Source of the DNA: Dallia pectoralis
Taxonomy: Eukaryota; Chordata; Actinopteri; Esociformes; Umbridae
DNA length: 64,000 bases
Reading direction: 5' to 3'
Assembly: GCA_029465975.1 (NCBI GenBank)
Contig: CM055757.1
Coordinates: 6,851,366 to 6,915,365 of the forward strand
Made by a program: the position numbers and the translations under genes. The first letter of the stretch is position 1, and each line of letters begins with the position of its first letter. The notes under the pieces are model-generated. The model saw nothing but the letters and a program-made list of their open reading frames with translations. It ran no database searches and was not told where the DNA came from. This document shows, in pieces, positions 21,300 through 34,900 of this stretch.

Positions 21300-24200
21300 T
21301 AGCGCCTTGTTAGTCGTCTGATAAATAATGGACGGCCGCGGACTATCACTGTGATATTAGGATTCTGCCAGCTCTCTGTTCACCTGTCTGTTTGCTCCGT
21401 GCTCCTGGTTCAGCTGGTATCAGAGGCCGTGCTCAGAAGATTGAGTGATCTGTCAGCCGGGCTTCAATTCACTTACAGACCCAATCTGGTTCAAACATAT
21501 ATGAAATTAGTTTGAATAGGAAAGAGGCTATATGAAAAGGAAAACGGCTAAATGAATATGTAATATAGTCATTGACAGGGTCAGAAATATATATATATTT
21601 TTTATACAACTTTTATTCATCCAAGGAGACACATTGAGACTGAGGTCTCATTGGCAATCAACTCACAAATACAACAACAATTAAGGACAAATACAAACTA
21701 TTAACAGATAGAATGACACAACATAAATCATCTCAGTCCATTAAAACAAACATAATTATTTCTGGTTTCTTATTTGTCATTTCACTATTACCAGCTACAA
21801 TAGCTGTCTCAAGATTTGACAATGTACTTAACAAGCAAAAACCACACGCAATAATATTTATAATATTTGACTTATTACATTTGTATACATTCAGCTCACT
21901 GGATATGGAGCAAGTGGAAAATGTTAGGTCATTAGGTCATTTGTTGCCCGTATGGAGGTCACTTATGTAACACAATAACAGTGATGCTGGTCGGAGACTG
22001 TTTATGTTGGTGGGAGACGGGCATCATTATCATGTGCTGTGGGGGGAGGCCGTGCTCTTTAGAATTATTCTTTGGCCCAACATCACTTGCTTACAGAGCA
22101 AATATAGCAGGGGTGCAGGAAGAGCTAAGTAAGGGCTTCTGACATTAAAACATTGCTCGAATGGAACCACATGAGTGAGCCGGATACATTTTCAATCTGA
22201 GACTCTGTCTCTGAGCAAGACACCATTTCTCTGTGGCTGAAAATTGGAATGCAATCTTGGGTCACCAAAGGTCAATTGGTAAAAAGGGATTTCAAACAAT
22301 AAAAGGTCAAATGCACGGCGAGCAAATCCTTTATGGGCAACACTTTACTGACCACACCAGTTGTCTCAGATATTCTGTTTTAGATGTCTCTCAGTCACTA
22401 TATACGTATATACATCCATCAACTGAGAGAAAGGGTACGTAAGCAAATTATCAAGTATCCTTAGCTCTCTAAATCAGTTATTTAAGGAGGCAGCAATCGC
22501 AGAACGTTATTGTTGTTAAATGTCGTTCTCCGTTCAGCAACAAATGGACTCACCAGCAGAACTACAGAACTTAATAAAAGTGTAATTGAGACCAAGGCAT
22601 TACTTTTGCTTCTTTCTAATCACTGAGTGCCGCTGGGCACCGGTGCCATTACATCAGGATGTGTTTCACAAATGCCACATAATCACAGTGTTGGCGTCAT
22701 GATCGTACGCATGTCACTATTAAATTATCTCCCTGGATGTTTTGTTGAGCTTCACAACAAATCTGGATCATTTGCACGCGGGAAAAATGCTAATCTGTGT
22801 GTCTGGACGTGGTTTGTGCCAGGAATGCAGCATTTGGACTCAGCCAGAGAATGCAAACAGAAGCATCCCTGTCATATGACCAAAGACTGCTTACAGGATA
22901 AGAGCCACTAATGCGCCATTTTACCGGTTGCAATCCCAACTGTTTTGTCGTTCTCTTTCAGATACAGCATTTTATTTATTTAATGTTTAATTGACACCCC
23001 CAGCAGTCCATCACTGTCCGATTAAACTGCCCAGTCAGAGAACCTCACAGCAACATGTTCGAAATAAGGTTGATGGCAAATCTTTTTCGACCGAAATGCC
23101 AGATATAACCTTTAAGTCCCAATGCCTCGACTTATTTTAGAGTCTATATATAATGTGATCAATAGTACTGAACTGAGCAAGTCAAAACCTCTCGCTATTT
23201 CAGATATCTTTAGGTCTTACGGACGGTACAATATGGTGAAAGGTCAAGCAGATCCAAAATGCCGTAACCCCACCAGATCCAAGGAGTCGCACAACCATAC
23301 AGATTCATAAAGGTGTCGTTGTTTCTTATTTTAAAAAGAAACCAGAGGGCTGAAATGTGGCCGTATTAGAAAACTACCCGGTTCAACAACTCCCATCGTC
23401 TCTTTTGTCAGCCTCTAAGGCCCGTCTGAACACCAAACCTATGTAAGCGCATTTTTCTATTGTCCATGTCAACAGCACATCTTTTCATTCTGAAAACAGC
23501 ATTACGCGTTGTACTTATTACATACAATATCGTTTCTATACATAATATAAGGACACACAACACATTTAAACGCATGAAGTAAAGGTCACATGACCACATG
23601 GACACAAAATGGCCATTCAAGTATCAAGACTTGAAAGCAATTGAAAACCGGTGCTTTGAATCAAACAGGACAGTGTTTCTGTGATCCTCAGAGGACGGCG
23701 AATGACAGATTGAGCTCATCTGAAGTACCAGTTAGACCAATGAGGTCCACCAATAAGGCCGATATAGATGATGGGTAAGTGCCATAAGACACTTCTGGTT
23801 TTAGATATAGTTTTAGTTACATTTAATTACACTTTCAAGCCAGTATGGATACAGTATATTGACTGGAAGCTAAATATGTTTAGAATTTTAGTCATCTTTT
23901 AGATCAGTAAAACCAGTAAGACCATCATTTCTATTGTGTTTTACTTTTGCGTAAATAAAATGTAAAATACAGTTTTTTCCAATCATGTAAACACAAAAAA
24001 AAGAAATGGTGTCTGTTTTTTTCTATTGGTATCTACTTCAAACCTTTTTCTCAAAGACCAATAAAACTGTTTCAAAATGAAGACGTAGTTGTTCTTTAAA
24101 TTAAAAAAACCAATGTTTGTCTGCGTCACCATCTGTGGCCATGTTTAAAGTCCTGTTCCTCTCACACCTGCTGTTTTGCAAACATTATATATTAATAAAA

Positions 24201-27200
24201 CTGTCGTGTACAACGTGGTGTTAGAGAGCACTTTGGCTGAGCAATCAATATTTCATGTCTGACAACCTCCGCGAGCGTGTTTTCGAGACGGCATTAGAAG
24301 TTCTGCCTTGCTGACCTTTGCAGGTTATAGCTGACGTAAATAAACTTCAGTTTTGGCATTCTTTCTAAACTTGCAGGTGGCAACACAAGCAACACTTGAT
24401 AATGACAATGTGATGAAGTGTTTTAAATACATAGAAGCAGAAAGATGTTGACGTGTAAGAGACATAGCCCTCTATGAATGACCTAAAGATTAGGTTTCAT
24501 ATTCGTACAGACAAACGTCAGAAGAGCGGAACTTGCTGTCTCCAGCACCAGGGTGGCCACTAACCAAATCACTTTAATTCAAGGTAAAGGGATCCAATTT
24601 AATTTCGGTCTGTGTAGGTTTACAAGTTCTCCTATCATGTTATCCTGAAAGTATAAGACAAAGCCTCAGCAGCTTTCTACCCCAACCCCAGTGACACACA
24701 CACACACACACACAATGTTCCATGTTGGTGTATGACAATACCTATTGTAGAGAGAAGACCACAGACAGACGCCCGCCTGTATGGGGCAGAAGTTATAATA
24801 ATGGGAACTATGAATTCTCTCCGTCCTGGTTTTTCACGCTGCAGTGAAGACAACTTGGACTCAATGATGGCTTTGTTAACAGACCAATCCATCACCAGAG
24901 AACCATGTCCACACACTAATAAAATCAGCCCCACTGAATTACTACTCCGGGTAACAGCGTTAGGACCTGGTGACACCAATTTATTCCACTTAGGCTCACT
25001 GGCCCCCATCACAGGACGTGGCTCAATTGGCCCAGTGTCGGCCATCTGACCGAGTCCTGAGACGTCCAAACAGCACCCCCTACTGGACATGAACCACACA
25101 ACAGCATGCCACAGTAGGCCAGTGGAATTTAGACTGCTGACTTTGGGATAATGCAAAGCCAAATCGTTCTGCACGACGGGAAAAACCACAGTGAAAGTAA
25201 TACTTAATAATGAGTAGATTCGATGAGACCACGGTCAAATTCGTAGACTGAGCGTTGGGGTAATAGGAATGGTCGTTATTGTTTTAGACATGGGGCTGTG
25301 CAGGGTTCAGTTACATTATATTAACAATATAGGCATTACAGGGTGATACTTTACCACACCAATAAGATGGTTTGTAGTCGAGGTAACGCCAAAACAATCA
25401 AACAATGCCTTTCTGTATGTGTGTGTGTGTGTACACGTGTGAGAGCCTGTCTGTGCCTGTGTGTGTCAGATGTTTTTGATTAAGCAGACAGTTTGGACGT
25501 GCGCCCTTCCTTGGGATCGAGTCAGTGATGAGTAGAGCACTCACAGGTCACCGGTCAGAAATTAAACGTGAAAGGAGAGCTTGATAGTCAGTTTTAAACA
25601 CATCATATGCCACAGTTGGGACGTACGTTTCTTCTGTCGTCATTGGGTCCCATCTGGAATAGCCGGGACCTGGAATAGCTGCTGGCCATGTCATTTTTTA
25701 TAGACAATTTGAGCTGACGGTTGATTCTCTGGCCAATGCGCAGCCGTCTATGTCCCAACAGGCCTGATCTCAGTACTGTGGTCTGTTAAAGACAAACTCT
25801 CAGAGTGTTGGCTGATTACAAATGACACTTGGATGACTGCTATTCCTGATGATCACAAAGAGCTCGTCCATCGATCTCTGGTTGTTCCACGAAATTAGCA
25901 ATTCAAATGCTATTTACAAATCCGGGATCTCTAACCAAGAAATATTGATTAATCCCTGGAGAAATATAGACATCGTACGAACACCCAAGCTGATGTGGTG
26001 GAACTGAAAATGTTTTAATATTTCCCCTGGACATATAGCCTACATGCAAATAGCATGGTGGACTTGACATTTTATTAGTGTGGCAAATGTTTTATAATTG
26101 TTACCCACACATAGCTGTACAGCAGCACTAGCCAGGAACATGTATATAAAAAACATAGAATATAATATACAAAATAGCCAGCAGATATCTAGCAACTAAG
26201 GCGTAACCTTGGAGCCATGTGGCTCGAACCTAAAGAATAAATACAAAGACGGTTAGCTCTATTGTTTTGTTATACTAGGGGCAGGGAAAGACCTAAAATA
26301 AACATTGTACAACACGTTGGAAAAGAATTGCTAGCAAATTACGTTAACTTGTTTGTTTTTAGGCTATCAAGAGTTGTAAATACATTGTTTATTGATATTC
26401 TCCTTCTCTGACTGACTTCTCTGATCTGTCAAAACGTCCTCTTTGCAGAAGCGTACATAAGTTTAAGTCAAACACTAAGTTATTTCCTTTTTAAATGTTG
26501 TTCCCATACTCCCCACGGTTGTTCCCATGCTTCCCATGAGATTTTTATTTCATTACATTGTCCTTCTTCATAATGGATTCCTTTCATTGTATTGAGACCT
26601 GATTGGCCCTCATAATGACAGACAACTGGAGCAGAATCCAAAGACAAACCCAAAGCTAAGAATCAAGACTGAAATGGGCGGTCGCCTAATTCCAGCACAA
26701 AAGTGCCAGAACACTGGACCATCACCAAAAACCTCTCAAGTCAGTTTTCTAATACATACTTTCGTCCCAATATTATCTTATTTGGCCCCATAAGAATATT
26801 AGCCAAATTTTGCCCACGTCCACCTACTTTAATACTGGTACAGAAAAGAATATATGGAATTAGCAGGGGCATGTTAATTTTAATGGCCAAATTACCTTTA
26901 TTAAGTAACATCTACTAAAGTATATTGATTCAATTACATGATCACAATGATCGCAGTAAATTTGAAGCTAGCAGTGGCTAACATCTGTTCAAGTCTGTAA
27001 GGCTGTTAAAGGAAAAATGGACCATGAATGAACGTGCATCATTGACTACACACAGGAAGGAGAGCCATCTAACGTGTATTTATAACAGAAAAAAAACACT
27101 CCTTCACTGGGAACTACCTAAACCCTTCAAACTGAACCTTGAAGCCAGTTCCAACCATTTCTTTCATTGAAACCCAGTAAACCCACTAATCAGAAACGTA

Positions 27201-28800
27201 TTTATAGCAGAGACACCAATAAAGCAATAAATGCTGAGGTAAAACAGAAAAACAGCCGGTACTGGACCTCTGGAACAGAATCCAGCGCTATAGATTTATG
27301 AAACAAAACCAACTCTTAATAAACTGTTTCGGCTCTATAAAAAGTTGACACAAAATAAGAGACTAATCATTTATATCAGTATTCCAACTGATTGAAGATT
27401 GCCAGGCATGTCGTAACATTTGTGATATCTGTTTGGGAGGACAAATTGTAACAGCCAAAACATAAAAACAGTGATAGTGTGCTTATAACTTTGAACCCCA
27501 CTGAAGTCTTTTGATATCTGCACTAAAGCTCTGCCTGTGTAAATCTGACCGACTCAGAAAACAATAGCAGCAGAAAGAAAATAGAAAACATCTGTTACAT
27601 ATTTTCCCGCCTAACTATTTTAACGCCCTTGGAGAGATACAGACTCCTGGAGGTATTTTTGAAGGTGAAATTGTGTCGATTAACACTCTAATTTCCCCAG
27701 AGGAAACCAATCAAAATCATCTTAAACGTGCACATTTTTTGTTGAGTCCTTCCACACATTGCTGGTGCTGTGAACAGTTGACCCATTTGCCTACACCATT
27801 TTGGCCTGAATCTGCCTGACAATCTATGGCGTGCTGTGAAAACTGACAGCAAGCAATTACCCAGAGCAATTTGGGCAAATATTACACATTATATTAAAAG
27901 CTATCAGTGACAAAAGATGAAGGGATGGATACACTATGAAAGGTGTTTCTAACGTGTATTTACTCAGCAGGGAAAACACTTGCCCAATGAAAATACCGTA
28001 TTTTATAGCTCAATTCGTAACCTTTAAAACAAGTTTTCAAAAAACATTCATTTCAGGGTTTTTGCGTTGGTCGTTAGCAAAAATGTAAGCAACTTTAACC
28101 CACCGGGAAAAGTAATGGAGTGCGAGAACTTTCTAAAGGCACTGTATTTAGAGAGTGAGGGAGAAAGAGCCAAAGATGGAAAAATAATTGGAGGCGATCC
28201 ACAAGTTTGACGGCAGACAGTATCCATGAACACAGCCTGTAAAACACACATGACAAACACTCCCGGCCGGCTCAAACGGTGTAATAAATTGAAAGAAAAT
28301 ACGCTGGAAAGACAAGCTAACTGTCCCATCGTTCATTGTTTGGTATGAATAACACGGATTAACGGAATAATATTAGGGACATATGGCCAGAAGGGAAATG
28401 TAGCCGTGGACACGTTTGTAGATCAATGAGAAAGGAACAGGCAAAAGTTACATTTTATGGATTAGGCCAGGGCCAGGCTGTGACAACCTGCTATATTCGA
28501 AACTAACACAGTGGTTCAGAAACAAACCTTTTGTTTGTCGTGGCCTGCAGTCACAAGCCAAATTATATTTTATAAGTACGTATTTAAAACTGAACGCGAG
28601 GGTGTGTAAATTATTATTGCCTTAGGAATGTATGTAGAACCAGAGCCAAATTGAACTTCTAAACAAGTAAATTGCAGTGGAATAATTTCATTATTTGGAC
28701 ATTATTTGGAAACGTGCTCTGGTTTGGCAAAACATGTCCTACATATTATTATTATTATATATATAAGACAAATAAAACACTTGTGCGCTGAGAAAACACA
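21300..28800. other. Gene-poor region downstream of rpap1
   Basis: About 7.5 kb in which I could not support any exon, RNA gene or intact element. It is mostly AT-rich single-copy-looking DNA, with short GT/CA runs near 24693-24715 and 25410-25435. Regulatory or conserved non-coding elements could be present, but I cannot tell from a single sequence. Confidence 0.5.
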
Positions 28801-28817
28801 CACATACAAATGAATAT

Positions 28818-28823
28818 TTTATT
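28818..28823 (-). terminator. rpap1: rpap1 polyadenylation signal
   Basis: AATAAA on the minus strand, about 155 bp past the rpap1 stop codon. A short 3' UTR is implied. Confidence 0.6.
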
Positions 28824-28977
28824 CAAAACAGTCAGTTTCGATACAGAGCTTTCCAGGCACTTTTACAGCTTGTTTTTATCCTTTCGTAATACTGCCGCTA
28901 ATGCTTCCGTGCCCTGGAGCTGGAAACCTCATCATGGCCACAAACATCCAAGGAAAAACATAATTTGTTCCCTCCAC

Positions 28978-31900
28978 TCATTTCACCTCACCATCACTCA
29001 CTTCTCTGGCCAGTAACACACTATCCAGTCTGCGCTGCCGGATTAGAGGCAGCTGGTCGAAGGTATCAAAGCCCAGCTCGGAGTCTTTCTGGGGCAGGCG
29101 GAACAGCAGCATATGGTGCCTTAACACCTAACCAGAGGGCAGGGGTCAGAAGAGGGCAGGGGTCAAAAGAGGGCAGGGGTCAAAAGAGGGCAGGGGTCAA
29201 AAGAGGGCAGGGGTCAAAAGAGGGCAGGGGTCAAAAGAGGGCAGGGGTCAAAAGAGGGCAGGGGTCAAAAGAGGGCAGGGGTCAAAAGAGGGCAGGGGTC
29301 GAAAGAGGGCAGGGGTCAAAAGAGGGCAGGGGTCAAAAGAGGGCAGGGGTCAAAAGAGGGCAGGGGTCAAAAGAGGGCAGGGGTCAAAAGAGGGCAGGGG
29401 TCAAAAGAGGGCAGGGGTCAAAAGAGGGCAGGGGTCAAAAGAGGGCAGGGGTCAAAAGAGGGCAGGGGTCAAAAGAGGGCAGGGGTCAAAAGAGGGCAGG
29501 GGTCAAAAGAGGGCAGGAAATGCCAGGGGAGAGCAGGAAATGCCAGGGGAGAGCAGGAAATGCCAGGGGAGAGCAGGAAATGCCAGGGGAGAGCAGGAAA
29601 TGCCAGGGGAGGGCAGGAGATGCCAGGGGAGGGCAGGAGATGCCAGGGGAGGGCAGGAGATGCCAGGGGAGGGCAGGAGATGCCAGGGGAGGGCAGGAGA
29701 TGCCAGGGGAGGGCAGGAGATGCCAGAGGGTGGCAGGAGATGCCAGAGGGTGGCAGGAGATGCCAGGGGAGGGCAGGAGATGCCAGGGGAGGGCAGGAGA
29801 TGCCAGGGGAGGGCAGGAGATGCCAGAGGGTGGCAGGAGATGCCAGGGGAGGGCAGGAGATGCCAGAGGGTGGCAGGAGATGCCAGGGGAGGGCAGGAGA
29901 TGCCAGGGGAGGGCAGGAGATGCCAGGGGAGGGCAGGAGATGCCAGGGGAGGGCAGGAGATGCCAGGGGAGGGCAGGAGATGCCAGGGGAGGGCAGGAGA
30001 TGCCAGAGGGTGGCAGGAGATGCCAGAGGGTGGCAGGAGATGCCAGAAGGGGGCAGGAGATGCCAGAGGGGGGCAGGAGATGCCAGGGGGATATAAAGTT
30101 GAAGCAGGGGAAAAAACAGTTCAGGGGAAAGTGAGCGTGTGTGTGTGCGTGTGTGTGAGTACCTCATCAGTCAGGTAGTAAGTCTTCCTCAGAAGGCTGC
30201 GACGGGCTGCTTCCACCTGCTGGACAGCCAAAGACAAAAACCTATCAGCCAAAATCTGATCCTGAATCCTATCAGCAAAAAACACATGTGCCACACACAG
30301 GACCCGACCAGACCACCAACATGTTCCACACACACAGGACCAGACCAGACCACCAACATGTTCCACACACACAGGACCCGACCAGACCACCAACATGTTC
30401 CACACACACAGGACCCGGCTACCTGTGTCGCTGCATCCTGGGAGAAGATGAAGGTGTTGAGGTGGGACAAAGCCACCACGTAGAGTACAGGGCACCAGCA
30501 CCGCCTCAGTGTCCCCGTGACCAGCGCCCGGAAGTAAAGACGCAGCAGCGGCAGTGAATCCTCAGGGGGTGACGTGAACCTCTCAATAGGGATGGCCAGC
30601 TGGCAGGACCAGAGAGAAGAGTATCAATAAGCCGATACTTACATGTTTGGGACATTGGCAGAATTGTGGACGAGAGCAAGACAGCGACAACATTCGGAGA
30701 GAGCTCCCTCTACTGGTCGTTTGCATCTGAACCCTGAGCTTGACAATCCTCCACCATACCTCCTCCAGTGTCACCCCCAGGGAGCGCAGCAGGCCCGCGT
30801 GCTCCCCAAACAGCCCCAGCCTCATGGTGGCGCTGTACCGCCTCTGCAGCGGCAACAGGACGAAGCAGCCGAACAGGCGGTCGCCAAATGACACCGCCTC
30901 GAACTGTCCAATCAGGGCAGAGTACAGGTCGTCGAAGGAGGCCAGGCCCGGAGGAGGGGAGTTGAGGTCCAGCACGTCCAGCTGGGACGGCCTGGTCAGC
31001 AACCTGATGAGGGCCCAGGTCAGCCTCTGGACTGGCTTCTCGAAGAAAAGGTCACTGGAGCTCAGGAAGACGCAGGCGAGACGTGCCAGCCTGGCTACCG
31101 GCAACACCACCCTGAGGGCTTCTGCCCGCCAGACCTCCAGGAGCAGCAGCCACTGCAGGCAGAAGGTGACCGACTGCACTGAACCCGCGGGGAGCGACTC
31201 CACCTGCAGACCCCCGCCGTCCGGTGCACCCGCCCGCTCGTACAGACTGATCAGAGGCAGGAAGGGCCAATCGGACGGGAGGGAGGGTCCGGCGAGCTCC
31301 GGGAGGAGCTGGGTGTTGACCCAGGGCGTCCGGCCCAGGTGACGGTCCCGGGAGGAGAGGACAGCAGGCTCCATGTGGGCCAGGTGAGAGAGGTAGCAGC
31401 CACGGATGGAGGGCAGCTGGACACAGGCCTCCCTCAGCAGGGGACCCAAGGTCTGGAGAGAAGGGGTGGAGCGCTCCTGGAGCTGCAGCTCAGACAGCTC
31501 TGCAGCCTCTGGTCCACCACTCTGACCCTCTCTGGAGGACGGGAGAAAGGGAAGTACATAAACCAGGAAGTCTATACAGAATACAGGCAAAATAAAAACA
31601 ACGTCCTGGCATCAGCTGTGATCTAACCAGAAAGGAAAAAGGTCAGGAGTTATGCCCCGGCAGAATACCGTTTAAGATGTTGACTTATCTTCCATTCTGA
31701 ATTCTGAATGAATTCCTTTTTTTTTTACAGAGAAACACAAAACAAAACCCAAATAAAAACAGTCACACAGCTCGACAAAGAAAGAACATCACTTCAAATG
31801 AGGTTTTGTTGTATGGTCAAATATAATTAACATAGTATTTAGTTTGCTGGTAAAAGAAGCTTATTATAGAGTGTCAGAAATTGACGTCTGTCTAGACCGA

Positions 31901-34900
31901 TAAATTAACACATTGACCAGAATCATTAAAACACAGTGTGTCGAGTTGTTTCAGACAGGTTCCATACGTTCCAATATATCGCCTAAAAAGCCTCCCTGGG
32001 ACCGATAGTAGACCTATTGATTTTCCCAATCTGCTCCTGATCAACTCCCAAAGCACGTTTGCCTAGAAGAAAACTCTCCGTTTGATCCCGCGAACCCCAT
32101 TCTGAGAAGGAACGGTGCACTTTGTGACTTGGAATCAAAGCCGTTAGACATCACCAGTAGAAAACCTGCTTGACATTTCTAAAACAATAAGATAATATTT
32201 TAGAAATGTCGTTAGCAGATCCAATGTGGTGTAAATGTAAACCACGCTAATGTGTCGGTTGGACCTGGCCTCAGACGGCACACGGCTGCCATCAACACCA
32301 TATTTACACCTAATCACCGGCGTCATCGGGTCTGGAAACACCTGGTCTCAGCCACGCTTTGCCTCGTTGAGATTATGTTGGGACTATTAATATGAATGCA
32401 CAAGGGATCCAACCGTGATTCACTAGGATTTGTAATAAACACAAGACCTCGTACACATCATCACTGTACCTTATCAATTAGTGGGTTGGCTAACCTTAAA
32501 GACCTCGTACACATCATCACTGTACCGTATCAATTAGTGGGTTGGCTAACCTTAAAGACCTCGTACACATCATCACTGTACCTTATCAATTAGTGGGTTG
32601 GCTAACCTTAAAGACCTCGTACACATCATCACTGTACCTTATCAATTAGTGGGTTGGCTAACCTTAAAGACCTCGTACACATCATCACTGTACCATATCA
32701 ATTAGTGGGTTGGCTAACCTTAAAGACCTCGTACACATCATCACTGTACCGTATCAATTAGTGGGTTGGCTAACCTTAAAGACCTCGTACACATCATCAC
32801 TGTACCGTATCAATTAGTGGGTTGGCTAACCTTAAAGACCTCGTACACATCACATCACAGTTGGCTTCTTACACTGCTGAACTACTGAGTAATAAAAAGG
32901 CTCACAGTATGAAGTCTTTGTTGAAGACGACGGTGGACATGAGTTCATGAGCCAGGTATTCACTGCCAGGTAACAGCCAGGGAAGCATGATCAGAGCTGT
33001 TTGGTGGAACAGGGCAGCATGGATGGTCACCTCTGGGTCCGAGGGAACCTGGAAGCAATGAGCAGAAACGGCTCTGTCAAATACTGTACCTACTCATATC
33101 AACACAACGATGATTACTTTCAACTACATGTGAACCATGCAGTAAAACAACCTGTATCTGATCTAGTAAAACAACCTGAACCTGTGTCTGATCCAGTAAG
33201 ACAACCTGTGTCTGATCCAGTAAGACAACCTGTGTCTGATCCAGTAAGACAACCTGTATCTGATGTATTTAAAAATCCTGCATTTGATGCATTAAAACTA
33301 TCCGGGTCAGAATAAGACGAGTTACAGGGTTGTCAGTAATTGGGACAGAGAATAATGTCCTTCACATTGGGTCTCGATACTCCAACATGACGCATCCTAA
33401 CACTGTAGTGGTTAGTAGCAGGAGCGGGCAGCCTACCAGTCTGGTGGCCAGCCTCAGCAGGAGAAACAGTAGGTGATGTTCATGACGCAGGATCCAATGA
33501 GAAGGGGTGGGCGTGGCCCGACCACAGGCACGCAGATATCCCAGAACCGACTCAAAGAGAAGCAGAGAGCTAAACTGGAGAGACAGACAGTTAGACATCT
33601 GCACGTCAATAACCATTAATGCCCATGTTTCCTTTTCATCCCAGCTCTCAGTTATGGGAGTTCAGTCGAGAGACAAACCACCGGAGAAAGTTTAGTCCTT
33701 GTTTCACTAGCCTACTTCAAGGTAATATAGGCAACAAAAACTTCTATAAACCCACCACCAGATGGCGCTAGATGGTACATAGACATACATATAACTTTCA
33801 ACTCAGCGCCACACTAATCTGGGCAGTTTGCACCTGGAGGCTGGGTCAAAACCAGAGAGTATCTACATCTTCACAAGGACCTACTTTGCGGACCAGGCCT
33901 CTGTGGAGCCTGATGACAGTGTCCAGGAGGTAGCAGAAGGAGGTGACGAGGGGGAAGGGGGACCTGGGAGAAGCCAGACCTCCGCCAGACGTCTGACGTG
34001 AGCAGCCCAGGCCAGGCAGACTGGGGACGGTCTCAGGGCCAGGACGGCAGGACTGGGGGTTACAAACTGCAGAGTAGGACCTGGGAAGCACACAGATCAC
34101 AGAGGACAAACAATGATCCCGTAGCACAGAGTCAGCAGTAGCACAGTCAGCCGTAGCACAGTCAGTCGTAGCACAGAGTCAGCAGCAGCACAGAGAAAGC
34201 CTAACCCCTCTGTGGGACCGACATGCCCTGCCAGCACTGCAGAGAGTAAATCAACACAGACGAAAGTCTACGGCGCCGAGTAGGTTGGACTCACTGCAGG
34301 TTGTTAATCAGGCTGTGGACGGCCTCGTGAGACAGCAGCGGGAGAAGCACCTCCACAGTCAGTCCCTCCAGCTCCAGCAGACATTCCACCGGACTGAATG
34401 ACCTCTGGGGGGGTTGGCATGGACACACACACACACATTACTGGCTTCAGTTATACAGTCGAATAAGAGACGGAGAGCTGTAGCAATATCGTGGACAACT
34501 TATCCCGATGTGTTCTGAGGAAGGGGGAAATGATGCCAACTGGGGAGAAGCTCAGAAGTGCACTTCCGTACTTGAATCCTTCCCGTTTACCTGCAGGGAG
34601 AGTTGGGTGTAGTAGGCCCCCATGTAGAGCAGGTAGGTCGGGATCAGACTCAACGCGCTCTCCCTCTGGGCCGGGTCCCCCAGGGTCCTCACACATCCCT
34701 TCAGCAGGCCCAACACAGTGGGCTGCAGACCCATCACATGACCCCACGTCACCGGAGGCGGGGGAGGACACTCGGCCCCCTGGGAACTGTAGTGGCAACA
34801 GAGCGTTTGGCGTTGTGCATTCAAATGGACAGGAACACAAAGCAACAGGCCAGAGGATCCACGTAAAGCCTTTTGACGCGCTGAGCGGCTCTACCTACCT

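Noticed and set aside
20843..21349. Serine/leucine/proline-repeat frames
   Set aside because: A TC-rich simple repeat read in several frames.
21620..21710. Segment with AGACACATTGAGACTGAGGTCTC resembling a fish MITE or SINE
   Set aside because: A short palindromic string only. No termini or target duplication seen, so not annotated.
28965..30178. Glycine/arginine-rich frame of 389 codons on the plus strand
   Set aside because: Read-through of G-rich minisatellites in the last rpap1 intron, antisense to the gene.
30583..31590. 335-codon minus-strand frame as a single-exon gene
   Set aside because: It is the large internal exon of rpap1 (31531-30760) extended into introns on both sides.
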